Shown piece by piece: positions 16,742-25,901 of a DNA stretch of 47,304 nucleotides (positions are counted from its first letter, which is position 1; every line of letters begins with the position of its first letter). The notes below the pieces were generated by a model. The model was not told the DNA's origin and did not search any database. It worked only from the letters and a program-made list of their open reading frames with translations. The stretch is from Mariprofundaceae bacterium (GTDB lineage: Bacteria; Pseudomonadota; Zetaproteobacteria; Mariprofundales; Mariprofundaceae). The DNA lies in contig JALUXZ010000174.1 in assembly GCA_027018935.1 (NCBI GenBank), forward strand, positions 1-47,304, given 5' to 3'. Made by a program: the position numbers and the translations under genes.

Positions 16742-17596
16742 ATGCAAGCAACAACATGTTTAGAGTTAAGAATCGATGGCTGCGCCGTCAGTGAAGCTGC
16801 ATTTACACAGCTCTCAGAGTCCCAAAATACACTAGGGACATCTATTGAAACGGATTATGATACGCAGGCTGAAACCCATGTTGCGTGGTTTGCGTTAAGT
16901 GATGAATTCTGCCTCGAAGAGCAGCGCGCCCGCCTTGCCGCAGGTGCATTATTGATTGGAGCTAGACCTGAGCAGGTTAAAATCACCTTGTTGGGCGATG
17001 ATTGGGAAACTGCTTGGCAAAAATATTGGAAGGCGATGCCTGTTGGCAAAACATTATGGGTTCGACCCTCGTTTTGTGACGCGCCCACCGATCATCGCAT
17101 TGATATAGTGCTTGATCCTGGCATGGCATTTGGTACGGGCACACACCCCACCACTTATTTATGTTTGGAAGCGATTGAACGTTACTGCTTACAACACAAA
17201 CCCAAAAGTGTGCTTGATATGGGGGCTGGCTCAGGTTTATTGGCGATTGTCGCAGGCAAGCTTGGTGCGGTAGATATTCATGCGATTGATTATGACCCTA
17301 TCTCTGTGGAAGCCAGTCGCGTGAATGCTAAAATCAATCATATCGAACTCACATCCACTCTCGGTGACATACCCCCCACACGCACATTTGAGCTTGTCAT
17401 CGCCAATATCCTTGCTGGCCCCTTACTTGGTATGGCTGAAACACTCAGCAAGTGTGTCGGCGACCGACTTATTCTATCAGGACTATTAGAATCACAAGTT
17501 CCCCTTAATATCCGCACCTATGAAGCGGAAGGTTTATGCCACGCTCAAACCCATATCATGGGTGATTGGGCATGTGTGGAATTCACGTTAGCTTAA
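16742..17596 (+). CDS. prmA: Ribosomal protein L11 methyltransferase
   Basis: It trimethylates ribosomal protein L11 using S-adenosylmethionine. The class I methyltransferase core is clear: LDPGMAFGTGTHPTTYLCLEA (PrmA signature), VLDMGAGSGLLAIVAGKLGA (motif I) and the catalytic-loop IANILAGPL. The start at 16742 has AAGGA nine bases upstream; a longer reading from 16622 would overlap the divergent gene's start region and has no such site. Length 284 aa is normal. Confidence 0.95.
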   Translation: MQATTCLELRIDGCAVSEAAFTQLSESQNTLGTSIETDYDTQAETHVAWFALSDEFCLEEQRARLAAGALLIGARPEQVKITLLGDDWETAWQKYWKAMPVGKTLWVRPSFCDAPTDHRIDIVLDPGMAFGTGTHPTTYLCLEAIERYCLQHKPKSVLDMGAGSGLLAIVAGKLGAVDIHAIDYDPISVEASRVNAKINHIELTSTLGDIPPTRTFELVIANILAGPLLGMAETLSKCVGDRLILSGLLESQVPLNIRTYEAEGLCHAQTHIMGDWACVEFTLA

Positions 17597-17690
17597 TCTT
17601 TATACTGGCATCATTACACCATACCCTTGAAAACAACTTGGGAAAGCTGCATATAGAAACTACACACTTATTCTGGAGGAATACAACACA

Positions 17691-18587
17691 ATGAAATCAC
17701 TCAAAGGCATTGGTCTTCTTATTATCACCAATATTTTAATCATGATTACGCTGATGATCAGTGGTACATTAATTGTGAATGTCGTTTTGCCTATGTTCGG
17801 CATCGATGTACGCGATTCCTTTGCTTCCATGAATTTAACATGGTCATTGGTATTTGGTTTTGGTGGTGCATTTATTTCATTGTTTATGTCCAAATGGCTC
17901 GCCAAACGTGGCATGAAGATGCAACAAGTAACCAACCCAAGCACAGCCAAAGAAAAACTGGTATTTGAAACTGTGGAAGCATTAGCACAACGTGAAGGCA
18001 TCAAGATGCCAGAAGTTTGGGTTTATTGGGATGATGTTCCCAATGCTTTTGCCACAGGTCCCACCCGTAACAATGCCATGATTGCCGTATCATCAGGCTT
18101 GGCAATGAACCTTAATGATAAAGAATTAAAAGCCGTACTTGCCCATGAAATGGGGCATGTTGCCAATGGTGATATGCTTGCTACAACCTTGCTGCAAGGA
18201 CTTATGAATACCTTTGTATATTTCATTGCGCGCATGATTTCTGAGCCTGTTCGCCAGCGTAATTTCTGGGCTGGATTTGCCTTGAATATTGCTTTGCAAA
18301 TGATTCTATCGGTATTGGCAATGATTCCAATTTCTTGGTTCTCACGTCGCCGTGAGTTTGGTGCGGATGCTTATGCCGCGAATGCTGTTGGTGCAGGTGC
18401 CATGATTTCAGCTTTGCACAAGATTGAATATCTAAGCAATCAATCCGAGGCATACATCAACGCACCCGAAGAAGATACTGCGTTGGCAACAATGAAAATT
18501 TATGCTGCACATAGTAAATTAACAGGCTTATTTGCAACTCATCCGCCCATTGCAGCACGTGTTGCGGCATTGAAAGCTCGCAAATAA
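17691..18587 (+). CDS. htpX: Membrane metalloprotease HtpX
   Basis: Zinc protease of the inner membrane, family M48B, that works with FtsH in membrane-protein quality control. It has two N-terminal membrane helices, the HEMGH zinc motif in LAHEMGHVANGDM (about residue 150), two further helices, and the third ligand Glu in SRRREFGADAYAA. GGAGG lies well placed before the ATG. 298 aa is slightly longer than the E. coli protein. A GGGAGAAGG hairpin follows the stop. Confidence 0.96.
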   Translation: MKSLKGIGLLIITNILIMITLMISGTLIVNVVLPMFGIDVRDSFASMNLTWSLVFGFGGAFISLFMSKWLAKRGMKMQQVTNPSTAKEKLVFETVEALAQREGIKMPEVWVYWDDVPNAFATGPTRNNAMIAVSSGLAMNLNDKELKAVLAHEMGHVANGDMLATTLLQGLMNTFVYFIARMISEPVRQRNFWAGFALNIALQMILSVLAMIPISWFSRRREFGADAYAANAVGAGAMISALHKIEYLSNQSEAYINAPEEDTALATMKIYAAHSKLTGLFATHPPIAARVAALKARK

Positions 18588-18596
18588 AGTCCGCGC

Positions 18597-18655
18597 CTCA
18601 TCCCAACCTTCTCCCCTCAATGGGAGAAGGGGCTTGGGAGGTGCTGAATAGTTAC
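18597..18655. repeat. Truncated GTAACTATTCAGCA-family repeat with hairpin
   Basis: It contains CCTTCTCCC and GGGAGAAGG (9-bp stem, six-base loop) and ends in GGTGCTGAATAGTTAC, like the interiors and ends of the copies at 35125 and 37488. The left end is missing. Placed just after htpX it may also act as a transcript end, though no long U-run follows. Confidence 0.7.
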
Positions 18656-18691
18656 TAAACTTTTAACCTAACACTTGTTTGAGAGGTTTGG

Positions 18692-19702
18692 ATGAAAATC
18701 ACAATTTATAGCTCCCAACCTTATGATAGGAAATATTTCCTTGAGGCTAATAAAAACTTTGGTCATCAACTTATATTTCATGAGGCGCGCCTAGAGCCAA
18801 ATACTGTGGAGCTTGCTCGGGGTTCCGATGCAGTATGCGCCTTTGTAAATGATGATATTGGTGAAATTACCATCGAGGCACTCAAAGCGATTGGTGTGCC
18901 GATGATTGCCATGCGGTGTGCGGGTTATAACAACGTTGATTTGCGTATCGCAGATAAATTAGGCATCCATGTTGTGCGTGTTCCTGCATACTCTCCTTAC
19001 GCCGTTGCTGAACACACCGTTGCACTGATGCTGTCACTTAATCGCAAAATTCATCGCGCTTATTCCCGTGTCCGAGATGGTAATTTTTGTTTGCAAGGCT
19101 TAACTGGCTTTGACATGCATGGCAAAACTGTAGGGATTATTGGAACAGGGCGCATTGGCTCCATTGTGACCGATATTTTGCAAGGTTTTGGCTGTAACGT
19201 GCTTGCCTTTGATACTATCGAAAGTGAAGTTTTAAAAAGTAAGGGGGTGCAATACCTACCTTTGAATGACCTCTTGGCACAGGTGGATATTATTTCATTT
19301 CATTGCCCGCTTACGCCAGAAACCTTTCACCTTATTAATGAAGAATCTTTAGCACTTATGAAAGATGGCGTGATGATTATCAATACAAGTCGCGGTGCCA
19401 TTGTCGATGCCAGTGCTGCAATCAAAGGTTTGAAATCAGGAAAAATAGCACATTTAGGGCTGGATGTTTATGAGCAAGAAGGCGACCTATTCTTCCATGA
19501 TTTATCCGATACCATTATTCGTGATGATGTTTTTGAACGCCTTTTAACATTCCCCAATGTTTTGGTTACAGGGCACCAAGGCTTTTTCACCGAAGAAGCA
19601 CTGGTGAACATTGCAAACACCACATTGGAAAATATCGCCTGTTATGGTGATGATAAACCTTTGCAAAACGTGTTACATTTGGATCAAGCTATTGCGCGTT
19701 AG
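18692..19702 (+). CDS. ldhA: D-lactate dehydrogenase (2-hydroxyacid dehydrogenase family)
   Basis: It reduces pyruvate to D-lactate with NADH. The N-terminus MKITIYSSQPYDRKYF and the block NVDLRIADKLGIHVVRVPAYSPYAVAEH are typical of fermentative LdhA. The NAD loop is GIIGTGRIG, the catalytic Arg is in NTSRGAIVD, the Glu in LDVYEQEGDLF and the His in TGHQGFFTEEA. 336 aa is normal. GAGAGG precedes the ATG. It ends two bases from the convergent ppsA stop, and both genes act at pyruvate. Confidence 0.92.
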   Translation: MKITIYSSQPYDRKYFLEANKNFGHQLIFHEARLEPNTVELARGSDAVCAFVNDDIGEITIEALKAIGVPMIAMRCAGYNNVDLRIADKLGIHVVRVPAYSPYAVAEHTVALMLSLNRKIHRAYSRVRDGNFCLQGLTGFDMHGKTVGIIGTGRIGSIVTDILQGFGCNVLAFDTIESEVLKSKGVQYLPLNDLLAQVDIISFHCPLTPETFHLINEESLALMKDGVMIINTSRGAIVDASAAIKGLKSGKIAHLGLDVYEQEGDLFFHDLSDTIIRDDVFERLLTFPNVLVTGHQGFFTEEALVNIANTTLENIACYGDDKPLQNVLHLDQAIAR

Positions 19703-19703
19703 T

Positions 19704-22115
19704 TCATGCTTGATAATCTGCCTGAATGGCTTTTTCTACCTCCAACACGTGCATGGTTGTAGCAAGCAGACAGTCTGGATTTAACGACATGGACTCAATG
19801 CCCTCGCGAACCAAAAACGCTGCCATTTCAGGGTAATCTGAAGGAGCTTGTCCGCAAATACCAATATACTTGCCACGTTTCGTACAAGCTGAAATAGCCA
19901 TCTTCAACATATCCAATACAGGTGATTGTCGCTCATCAAAAATATGTGCTACCAATTCAGAATCTCGATCAACACCCAAGACCAACTGGGTCAAATCATT
20001 CGAACCAATAGAGAATCCGTCAAACACATCAAGAAAAGCATCTGCCGCAATGACATTAGCTGGAATTTCACACATCACATAGACTTCAAGCCCATCTTTA
20101 CCACGTTTAAGCCCGTGTTTCTCCATTTCAGCTAATACTTTTTGCCCTTCATCGGGTGTGCGGGTAAAGGGAATCATCAAACGTACATTTTTTAAACCTT
20201 TTGCTTCACGAACAATACGCATCGCCTGACATTCAAGCGCAAATGCTTCCTTAAAGGCATCAGAGTAATAACGTGATGCCCCCCTAAAACCAATCATGGG
20301 GTTATCTTCAACTGGCTCAAACTGAGCTCCCCCAAGCAGGTTTGCATATTCATTTGATTTAAAATCAGACATGCGGAAAATAACTTTCTTGGGGTAAAAT
20401 GCTGCAGCAATCATAGACACGCCTTCTGCCAACTTTTGCACATAAAAATCTACAGGAGAGTCATATGCCTCTGTTCGGCGAAGAATCTCTTCTTTCACAG
20501 CAGCATCTTTTAATTGATCAAAGTGCAACAAGGCATTGGGGTGAATACCAATGGAGTTATTAATAATAAATTCAAGTCTCGCAAGACCAACCCCATCATT
20601 GGGAATCGCACTAAACCCAAAAGCACTGTCAGGGCTTGCCAAATTCATCATCATCTTGGTCTTTGGTCGCTCAACCTTACCCAACTCTACATGCGTATTG
20701 CTAAAAGGCAGTGCACCTTCATATACATAGCCGACCTCACCCTCTGCACATGACACTGTCACCATCTGTCCACTTTGAATCGATGATGTAGCAGAGCCTG
20801 TACCCACAATAGCCGCTAGCCCAAGTTCGCGCGAAATAATGGCTGCATGACATGTCCTGCCGCCTCTATTGGTTACAATCGCCGATGCAATTTTCATAAT
20901 CGGTTCCCAGTCGGGATCCGTCATATCGGTAATCAGCACTTCACCTGGTTCTAACTCATGAATTTGAGAAGCATCTTTGATAACACGTGCAACACCTGTC
21001 GCAATTTTTCGCCCTACACTTTTCCCTTCAACCAAAATATTACCAGTCTCTTCAAGTTTATAGCTTTCAATACTATTTTTATCCTGCCCAGCATGCACGG
21101 TCTCAGGGCGTGCTTGCACAATAAACAAATCACCTGAATATCCATCTTTTGCCCACTCAATATCCATAGGCTGATTGTGCCCTGCCAATGCTGAATAATG
21201 CTCTTCAATCGTGACGGCATATTGCGCCAATGTGACCAACTCATTCTTTGTTAAGCAGTATTGTTGCTGCTCATCCAAGGGTACAGGCACATTCTTGGTC
21301 GGGTTCTTTAAAGAATCAGAGTACACCATTTTGATGTTTTTATCGCCCAAATGGCGACTAAGTACAGGCTTGTAACCTTCTTTCAATGTAGGTTTGAATA
21401 CATAGGCCTCATCAGGGCTTACCGCACCCTGCACAACATTTTCACCCAATCCATAAGCCCCAGTAATAAATACGACATCCCGAAAGCCTGTTTCAGTATC
21501 AATGGAAAACATCACACCTGCCGAAGCCAAATCACTACGAACCATCTTTTGAATACCAGCTGATAGTGCCACCTTCATATGATCAAAACCTTTATCCACC
21601 CTGTATGAAATAGCACGGTTGGTAAAAAGAGAGGCATACACACGTTTGATGCATTCAATAAGCTGTGCCGCGCCACGAATATTCAGATAGGTATCCTGCT
21701 GACCCGCAAAGGATGCATCGGGCAAATCCTCTGCCGTAGCAGAGCTTCGCACCGCGACAGAAAGGTTTTCTTTGCCATATTCATCAGCCAGCTGGGTGTA
21801 GGCAGCAATCATTTCCTTTTCTAAATCAGGTGGCATGTGAGCATGAGACAAAAGGTCTCGAATCTTTGCACCGCACCTAGCCAATGCTTTTACATCATGG
21901 GTATTCAGACCTTGCAACGTAGAAGCAATTTCATCTTTCAAATGATTATACTCAAGAAAACACCAATAGCCTTCGGCGGTGGTGGCAAAGCCATTGGGCA
22001 CTTTAATGCCTTTGCTACTTAGTTGCTGATACATCTCACCAAGGGATGCATTTTTACCACCCACCATAGGCACATCAGAGAGCTGCAGTTCATTAAAAAA
22101 GCGAATGTATTTCAT
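19704..22115 (-). CDS. ppsA: Phosphoenolpyruvate synthase
   Basis: It converts pyruvate and ATP to phosphoenolpyruvate, AMP and phosphate, for gluconeogenesis. The N-terminal ATP-binding domain starts MKYIRFFNELQLSDVPMVGGKNASLGEM. The phosphohistidine domain has GGRTCHAAIISRELG with the catalytic His at about residue 420. The C-terminal PEP/pyruvate domain has MCEIPANVIAADAFLD, FSIGSNDLTQL and GICGQAPSDYPE with the reactive Cys. The start at 22115 has AAAGGGG upstream, giving 803 aa; 32 upstream codons are rejected. Confidence 0.96.
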   Translation of the reverse strand: MKYIRFFNELQLSDVPMVGGKNASLGEMYQQLSSKGIKVPNGFATTAEGYWCFLEYNHLKDEIASTLQGLNTHDVKALARCGAKIRDLLSHAHMPPDLEKEMIAAYTQLADEYGKENLSVAVRSSATAEDLPDASFAGQQDTYLNIRGAAQLIECIKRVYASLFTNRAISYRVDKGFDHMKVALSAGIQKMVRSDLASAGVMFSIDTETGFRDVVFITGAYGLGENVVQGAVSPDEAYVFKPTLKEGYKPVLSRHLGDKNIKMVYSDSLKNPTKNVPVPLDEQQQYCLTKNELVTLAQYAVTIEEHYSALAGHNQPMDIEWAKDGYSGDLFIVQARPETVHAGQDKNSIESYKLEETGNILVEGKSVGRKIATGVARVIKDASQIHELEPGEVLITDMTDPDWEPIMKIASAIVTNRGGRTCHAAIISRELGLAAIVGTGSATSSIQSGQMVTVSCAEGEVGYVYEGALPFSNTHVELGKVERPKTKMMMNLASPDSAFGFSAIPNDGVGLARLEFIINNSIGIHPNALLHFDQLKDAAVKEEILRRTEAYDSPVDFYVQKLAEGVSMIAAAFYPKKVIFRMSDFKSNEYANLLGGAQFEPVEDNPMIGFRGASRYYSDAFKEAFALECQAMRIVREAKGLKNVRLMIPFTRTPDEGQKVLAEMEKHGLKRGKDGLEVYVMCEIPANVIAADAFLDVFDGFSIGSNDLTQLVLGVDRDSELVAHIFDERQSPVLDMLKMAISACTKRGKYIGICGQAPSDYPEMAAFLVREGIESMSLNPDCLLATTMHVLEVEKAIQADYQA

Positions 22116-22233
22116 GCTGAACCCCTTTAGAAAATTTAAAGGTAAACACCACTTATATTGTAGCTTATTTAGAACAAAATCATAGCCATTTGAGAGGCAA
22201 CTCCAAATCAATCCTCTCGACTCATCGACAAAT

Positions 22234-22262
22234 TTGACATATGGAAATCACGAGAGCAATAT
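22234..22262 (+). promoter_or_regulatory. Candidate sigma-70 promoter
   Basis: TTGACA (22234-22239), a 17-base spacer and CAATAT (22257-22262) in the gap before the hypothetical gene at 22398. It would leave an untranslated leader of about 130 bases. The remainder of this gap (22263-22397) shows a T8 run near 22326 but no convincing hairpin. Confidence 0.4.
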
Positions 22263-22397
22263 TTGGTTAAGGTTTTTGATGCAGCCTGTTAGCCGCCCTT
22301 GGCGAAAGTCCCCTCTGACTAGCATATTTTTTTTATGTACCCAACTCTTAACTCAAGAGTCGTTTGGCGGCAGCGATACTTGTAAACAGGAGTTGTT

Positions 22398-23153
22398 ATG
22401 AACACATACACACCAATATTCCCATCTGGTCGTACTATCGAACGATGTAAACAAGATGCTAAAGTCATTGTCAAAAACTCAAAACTATCCAATTCCCCCA
22501 TAGCACTAAATAAGGCACTGGATAGAGTTGCTTCGGATAATGGTATAAATCTGCCTTGGGAACATGCCTTAAAACAATTAAAAGCAAGTGATGTTAAAAA
22601 ACCTAAAATTGCTCAAACGCATCTGCTTGGTCATGCATTAAACCTAGTTATCAAGAAAGGTTTAATTGACATGAGCAGCACTGACGATGCTGACAATAAC
22701 TATTTAGAATGTAACCTGCTTGAAAAGCCCACAGTTATTAACTGGCGTTATATTGGTTTTGGTGAAATTCGCATGTCGGTATGGTGGAATTTTGATAAAA
22801 CCAAACATCCCCAGCACCTCGAAGGTGGATACAAAAATAGAATTATTTTAGATAACCTTTCCGACCATGAAAAAATGAAATATGCGGGTACAAAGAAAGG
22901 TATTTTCTCAAATGAAAACACTATTGAGAAATATCAAACTGATGAACCATTAGCAAAGCCAAGTAAGTACATCGATTTTGTTGGAGTACTTTGCAGCACA
23001 TGGATTGAACGAAAAGACGGGAAATATTTACAGACCGACGACGGAACACGTATACATAGCTCATATATACGTGCCCGCGATAAAAAATTACTATGTTCAA
23101 TCCCTAATTGCAGGCCGTTGGGATTTGAACTATCTGGTCGTTTCCGTATGTAA
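22398..23153 (+). CDS. Hypothetical protein, 251 aa
   Basis: CAGGAG precedes the ATG. I do not recognise the full protein. Residues 12-62 (RTIERCKQDAKVIVKNSK...ALNKALDRVASDNGINLPWEHAL) form a helical motif that resembles the short N-terminal segment 'T-I-x-x-x-K-Q-D-A-K-x-L...A-L-D-x-x-A...G-x-x-x-W' seen at the front of various plasmid- and phage-linked proteins. The central part is rich in aromatic residues (INWRYIGFGEIRMSVWWNF). The end has several Cys (CSTW, LLCSIPNC). It sits alone, with its own promoter-like site and a terminator, between core genes, and just before a fragment of ilvE, so it may mark an insertion. Confidence 0.65.
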   Translation: MNTYTPIFPSGRTIERCKQDAKVIVKNSKLSNSPIALNKALDRVASDNGINLPWEHALKQLKASDVKKPKIAQTHLLGHALNLVIKKGLIDMSSTDDADNNYLECNLLEKPTVINWRYIGFGEIRMSVWWNFDKTKHPQHLEGGYKNRIILDNLSDHEKMKYAGTKKGIFSNENTIEKYQTDEPLAKPSKYIDFVGVLCSTWIERKDGKYLQTDDGTRIHSSYIRARDKKLLCSIPNCRPLGFELSGRFRM

Positions 23154-23164
23154 CCAAATGAACG

Positions 23165-23195
23165 AAAAAGGGGATACTTTTAGCTTCCCCTTTTT
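23165..23195 (+). terminator. Rho-independent terminator
   Basis: AAAAAGGGGA (23165-23174) pairs with TCCCCTTTTT (23186-23195) around an 11-base loop, with the T-run on the plus strand. It ends transcription of the hypothetical gene that stops at 23153. Confidence 0.75.
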
Positions 23196-23206
23196 CCTTT
23201 TGGAAG

Positions 23207-23239
23207 TTAAATATAGCTCAACCAATGTTCATGCTCTGA
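23207..23239 (-). pseudogene. Relic of an ilvE 3' end
   Basis: On the minus strand this reads S-E-H-E-H-W-L-S-Y-I-stop, matching the end of the intact ilvE at 24827 (P-E-H-E-S-W-L-S-Y-I-stop). The shared TTAAATATAGCTCAACCA is identical and some of the remaining changes are third-position (CAT/CAC, GAA/GAG). No match continues on either side, so this is a scar of an old duplication or rearrangement rather than a gene. Confidence 0.6.
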
Positions 23240-23270
23240 ATCGATATGGTTAGACTCGATTGATTTCAAT

Positions 23271-24674
23271 TTAAAACCAACTCAAGATAATGATACTAAA
23301 TAATCCTGCGAGCAGACCTATGGATGGGATTTGAGCTTTGTATGTATCCACATGAGCTAGTCTAGCCTCACGAACAGCATAAAATATTGCGATACCCACC
23401 AAACCCAACGCAATGGTAGTAACTGTAGGAAAAGCAAGTAGAGGTGCAGGTAAAAGATTTGGATTGGCAGTCATGGCTTGAACAGTTTCTCGCCCTGAAG
23501 GGTCGCGCAACGCGTCAGGAAAAAAGCCACCCCATGATGTGAATTTAGCCAGCCCTTTCGACATGTGTCCCGCAGCAATAATGATAACGATCGAGAAAGC
23601 CATATTTCGCCATGCATCAGTCATGCTACTTGCTCCTTTCATTAGCATGTTGATGCCACCAAGAAGCGACCAGAGCAGCAGCGGAAATATGATTAATGCC
23701 CAAATGCCCTCTAGCCAGCCACCAATTCCTGCTATGCTGATTTGTGACATGAGGGTATCCACTGGCCATAAAAAGATGCTTTTAGCCACAGGCGACTCTG
23801 TGCATAGCTCAAGCGTTACAAATCCCGACAGCAGCATGATAAACAATAGCATAGGCCAAGATGCTTCGGACTCTCGTCCATCCTGACTGCTATAAGGGGC
23901 GCGGAGTTGTAACTGCATATTATTGGGTTGGCATGCCTTGATGCATTGCGTGCAAACAAGGCAATCCCGATTGTTGTCCAATGTCGTTGGTTCCAACAGT
24001 GTCGGGCAGCTACGAGCATCAAGTTTGTGCTTGTATTCATGCTTGATACACCATTTTTCACCGCAATCATGGCACACATCACTTGATTCAGGGCGAACAG
24101 CAACCATGCCGCCTCGTCCATAAGCCTTGAGCAATAACCCTACTGCACAAAAGCCACGGCAATAAGCCCTGTTTTCAAACAGCAGCCCCGTAATAAAAGC
24201 CGTTGCAATCATAAATATTAGAAATATGGATGTGTAAGCAGGAACCCGATGTAGATGCATACCTGCAATGAGCATTTGGATGGTGGCATAGAAAATAAGA
24301 ATGAATACACCCGACACCAGCCATTTGCCAAGCTTGCGTTGGTGTATACCGATGCGGCGACCCAGCCGTTCACTCAGATTGTTAACCAGTTCAAGCGGGC
24401 AGACTGTACACCATATCCGACCAAACAATACCGCCAGCCATACCATCAATGGCCACCATATTCCCCAGACAGTCAAATTAACCAAATGGGTTTTAGCATA
24501 AAGTTTATCATTCACACTTTGGGGAGCGAAATCATTCCAACTTAAAGCAATCAAAGCAATGAATAGTAGTAATAGAAGGGCTTGGAAAATGTAGGGGAAG
24601 CCCGACCACAAAACGAGTGCGCGAATGGGCTTGAGTTCAAGCAGGTTGAAGTGTTGGTGATTTGGAGTTTGCAT
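23271..24674 (-). CDS. NapH/CcoG/NosR-like 4Fe-4S membrane polyferredoxin
   Basis: An integral membrane iron-sulfur protein expected to move electrons between the quinone pool and a periplasmic or cytoplasmic partner. About nine to ten hydrophobic segments are visible. Cys motifs: GRIWCTVCPLELVNN (the typical NapH/NosR CxxCP), AYCRGFCAVG, VCHDCGEKWC, and a ferredoxin-like DCLVCTQCIKACQPN. GAGGAGG precedes the ATG at 24674. It is monocistronic, so its partner is not shown by context; unlike NapH it is not beside napG, and unlike NosR it lacks the N-terminal FMN domain. The group is assigned with confidence but the partner is unknown. Confidence 0.85.
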   Translation of the reverse strand: MQTPNHQHFNLLELKPIRALVLWSGFPYIFQALLLLLFIALIALSWNDFAPQSVNDKLYAKTHLVNLTVWGIWWPLMVWLAVLFGRIWCTVCPLELVNNLSERLGRRIGIHQRKLGKWLVSGVFILIFYATIQMLIAGMHLHRVPAYTSIFLIFMIATAFITGLLFENRAYCRGFCAVGLLLKAYGRGGMVAVRPESSDVCHDCGEKWCIKHEYKHKLDARSCPTLLEPTTLDNNRDCLVCTQCIKACQPNNMQLQLRAPYSSQDGRESEASWPMLLFIMLLSGFVTLELCTESPVAKSIFLWPVDTLMSQISIAGIGGWLEGIWALIIFPLLLWSLLGGINMLMKGASSMTDAWRNMAFSIVIIIAAGHMSKGLAKFTSWGGFFPDALRDPSGRETVQAMTANPNLLPAPLLAFPTVTTIALGLVGIAIFYAVREARLAHVDTYKAQIPSIGLLAGLFSIIILSWF

Positions 24675-24826
24675 ACTTCCTCCTCTTTCAACGGCTACTA
24701 TTGATTATAGATTAAACTTCTCCCAAATGCACCACCAACAGGCTATTTATTTTCAGTCAGCGTCAGTGCTGATTATCATCGGTTCATTCGATAGAAAGCT
24801 CACCCCTCATAGAGAGGTGAACGCAA

Positions 24827-25747
24827 TTAAATATAGCTCAACCAGCTCTCGTGCTCTGGGCTGCGACCATGCACCACATCAAAGTATTTGCTTTGAAGTT
24901 GTTTGGTAATTGGACCGCGTGTGCCAGAACCAATACTGCGTCCATCAAGCTCGCGAATCGGCGTTACTTCTGCCGCAGTGCCTGTAAAAAATGCTTCATC
25001 TGCTGTATAAACTTCATCTCGTGTAATACGTTTTTCTTTCACCGTGAAACCCGCTTCTTCAGCTAATTGAATCACCGTTGCACGCGTAATACCATCCAAG
25101 GCACTGGTCAATTCAGGCGTATAAATCACGCCATCACTTACCATAAAGAAATTCTCACCCGAACCTTCACACACAAAGCCATCCACATCCAAAAACAATG
25201 CTTCATCATAACCATCACGAAGAGCATCGGATAATGCCAACATCGAACTGATATAATTACCATTGGCTTTGGCTTTGCACATGGCAATGTTCACATGATG
25301 ACGGGTAAATGACGTGGTGCGAATGCGAATACCGTTGTTGATGCCATCATCGCCCATATATGCACCCCATTTCCAAGCTGCAACCATGGCATGTGTCTTC
25401 AAATTATCGGCGCGTAACCCCATACCTTCAGAGCCATAAAACACCATCGGACGTAAATAGGCTGAATCCAAATTATTATCTTTTACCGATGCTAACTGTG
25501 CCGCATTAAGCTCATCCTTACTAAAAGGCATAGGCATATTCATAATTTTTGCAGAGCGGAACAAACGATTGGTATGCTCTTCCAAACGAAAAATCGCCGT
25601 GCCTTTTTCAGCATGATACGCACGCACACCCTCAAACACACCCATGCCATAATGCAATGTGTGCGTCAGCACATGCACCTTGGCATCACGCCACGGCACC
25701 ATTTCACCATCAAACCAAATTACACCATCCATATCTGCAAAATTCAT
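24827..25747 (-). CDS. ilvE: Branched-chain amino acid aminotransferase
   Basis: PLP enzyme (fold type IV) that makes leucine, isoleucine and valine from their keto acids. It opens with ADMDGVIWFDGEMVPWRDAKVHVLTHTLHYGMGVFEGVRAY, continues with the catalytic-Lys region CKAKANGNYISSMLA and EALFLDVDGFVCEGSGENFF, and ends with EVYTADEAFFTGTAAEVTPIRELD. The start at 25747 (MNFADMDG) has AAGGAT upstream; seven extra codons are possible but unlikely. 306 aa is normal. A 33-base relic of its 3' end lies at 23207. Confidence 0.96.
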   Translation of the reverse strand: MNFADMDGVIWFDGEMVPWRDAKVHVLTHTLHYGMGVFEGVRAYHAEKGTAIFRLEEHTNRLFRSAKIMNMPMPFSKDELNAAQLASVKDNNLDSAYLRPMVFYGSEGMGLRADNLKTHAMVAAWKWGAYMGDDGINNGIRIRTTSFTRHHVNIAMCKAKANGNYISSMLALSDALRDGYDEALFLDVDGFVCEGSGENFFMVSDGVIYTPELTSALDGITRATVIQLAEEAGFTVKEKRITRDEVYTADEAFFTGTAAEVTPIRELDGRSIGSGTRGPITKQLQSKYFDVVHGRSPEHESWLSYI

Positions 25748-25901
25748 CGCTGTATCCTTACTAAACAAAAATAATACGGCATACTGGATAATCTTTAAGC
25801 AATCGACAAGATAGCACTTTTGTTTATTTGTGTGATATAGGCTACATTCATACTTACCAATGACGTGACTATATGTACTTCATTATCATCGGAGGGTTAC
25901 A

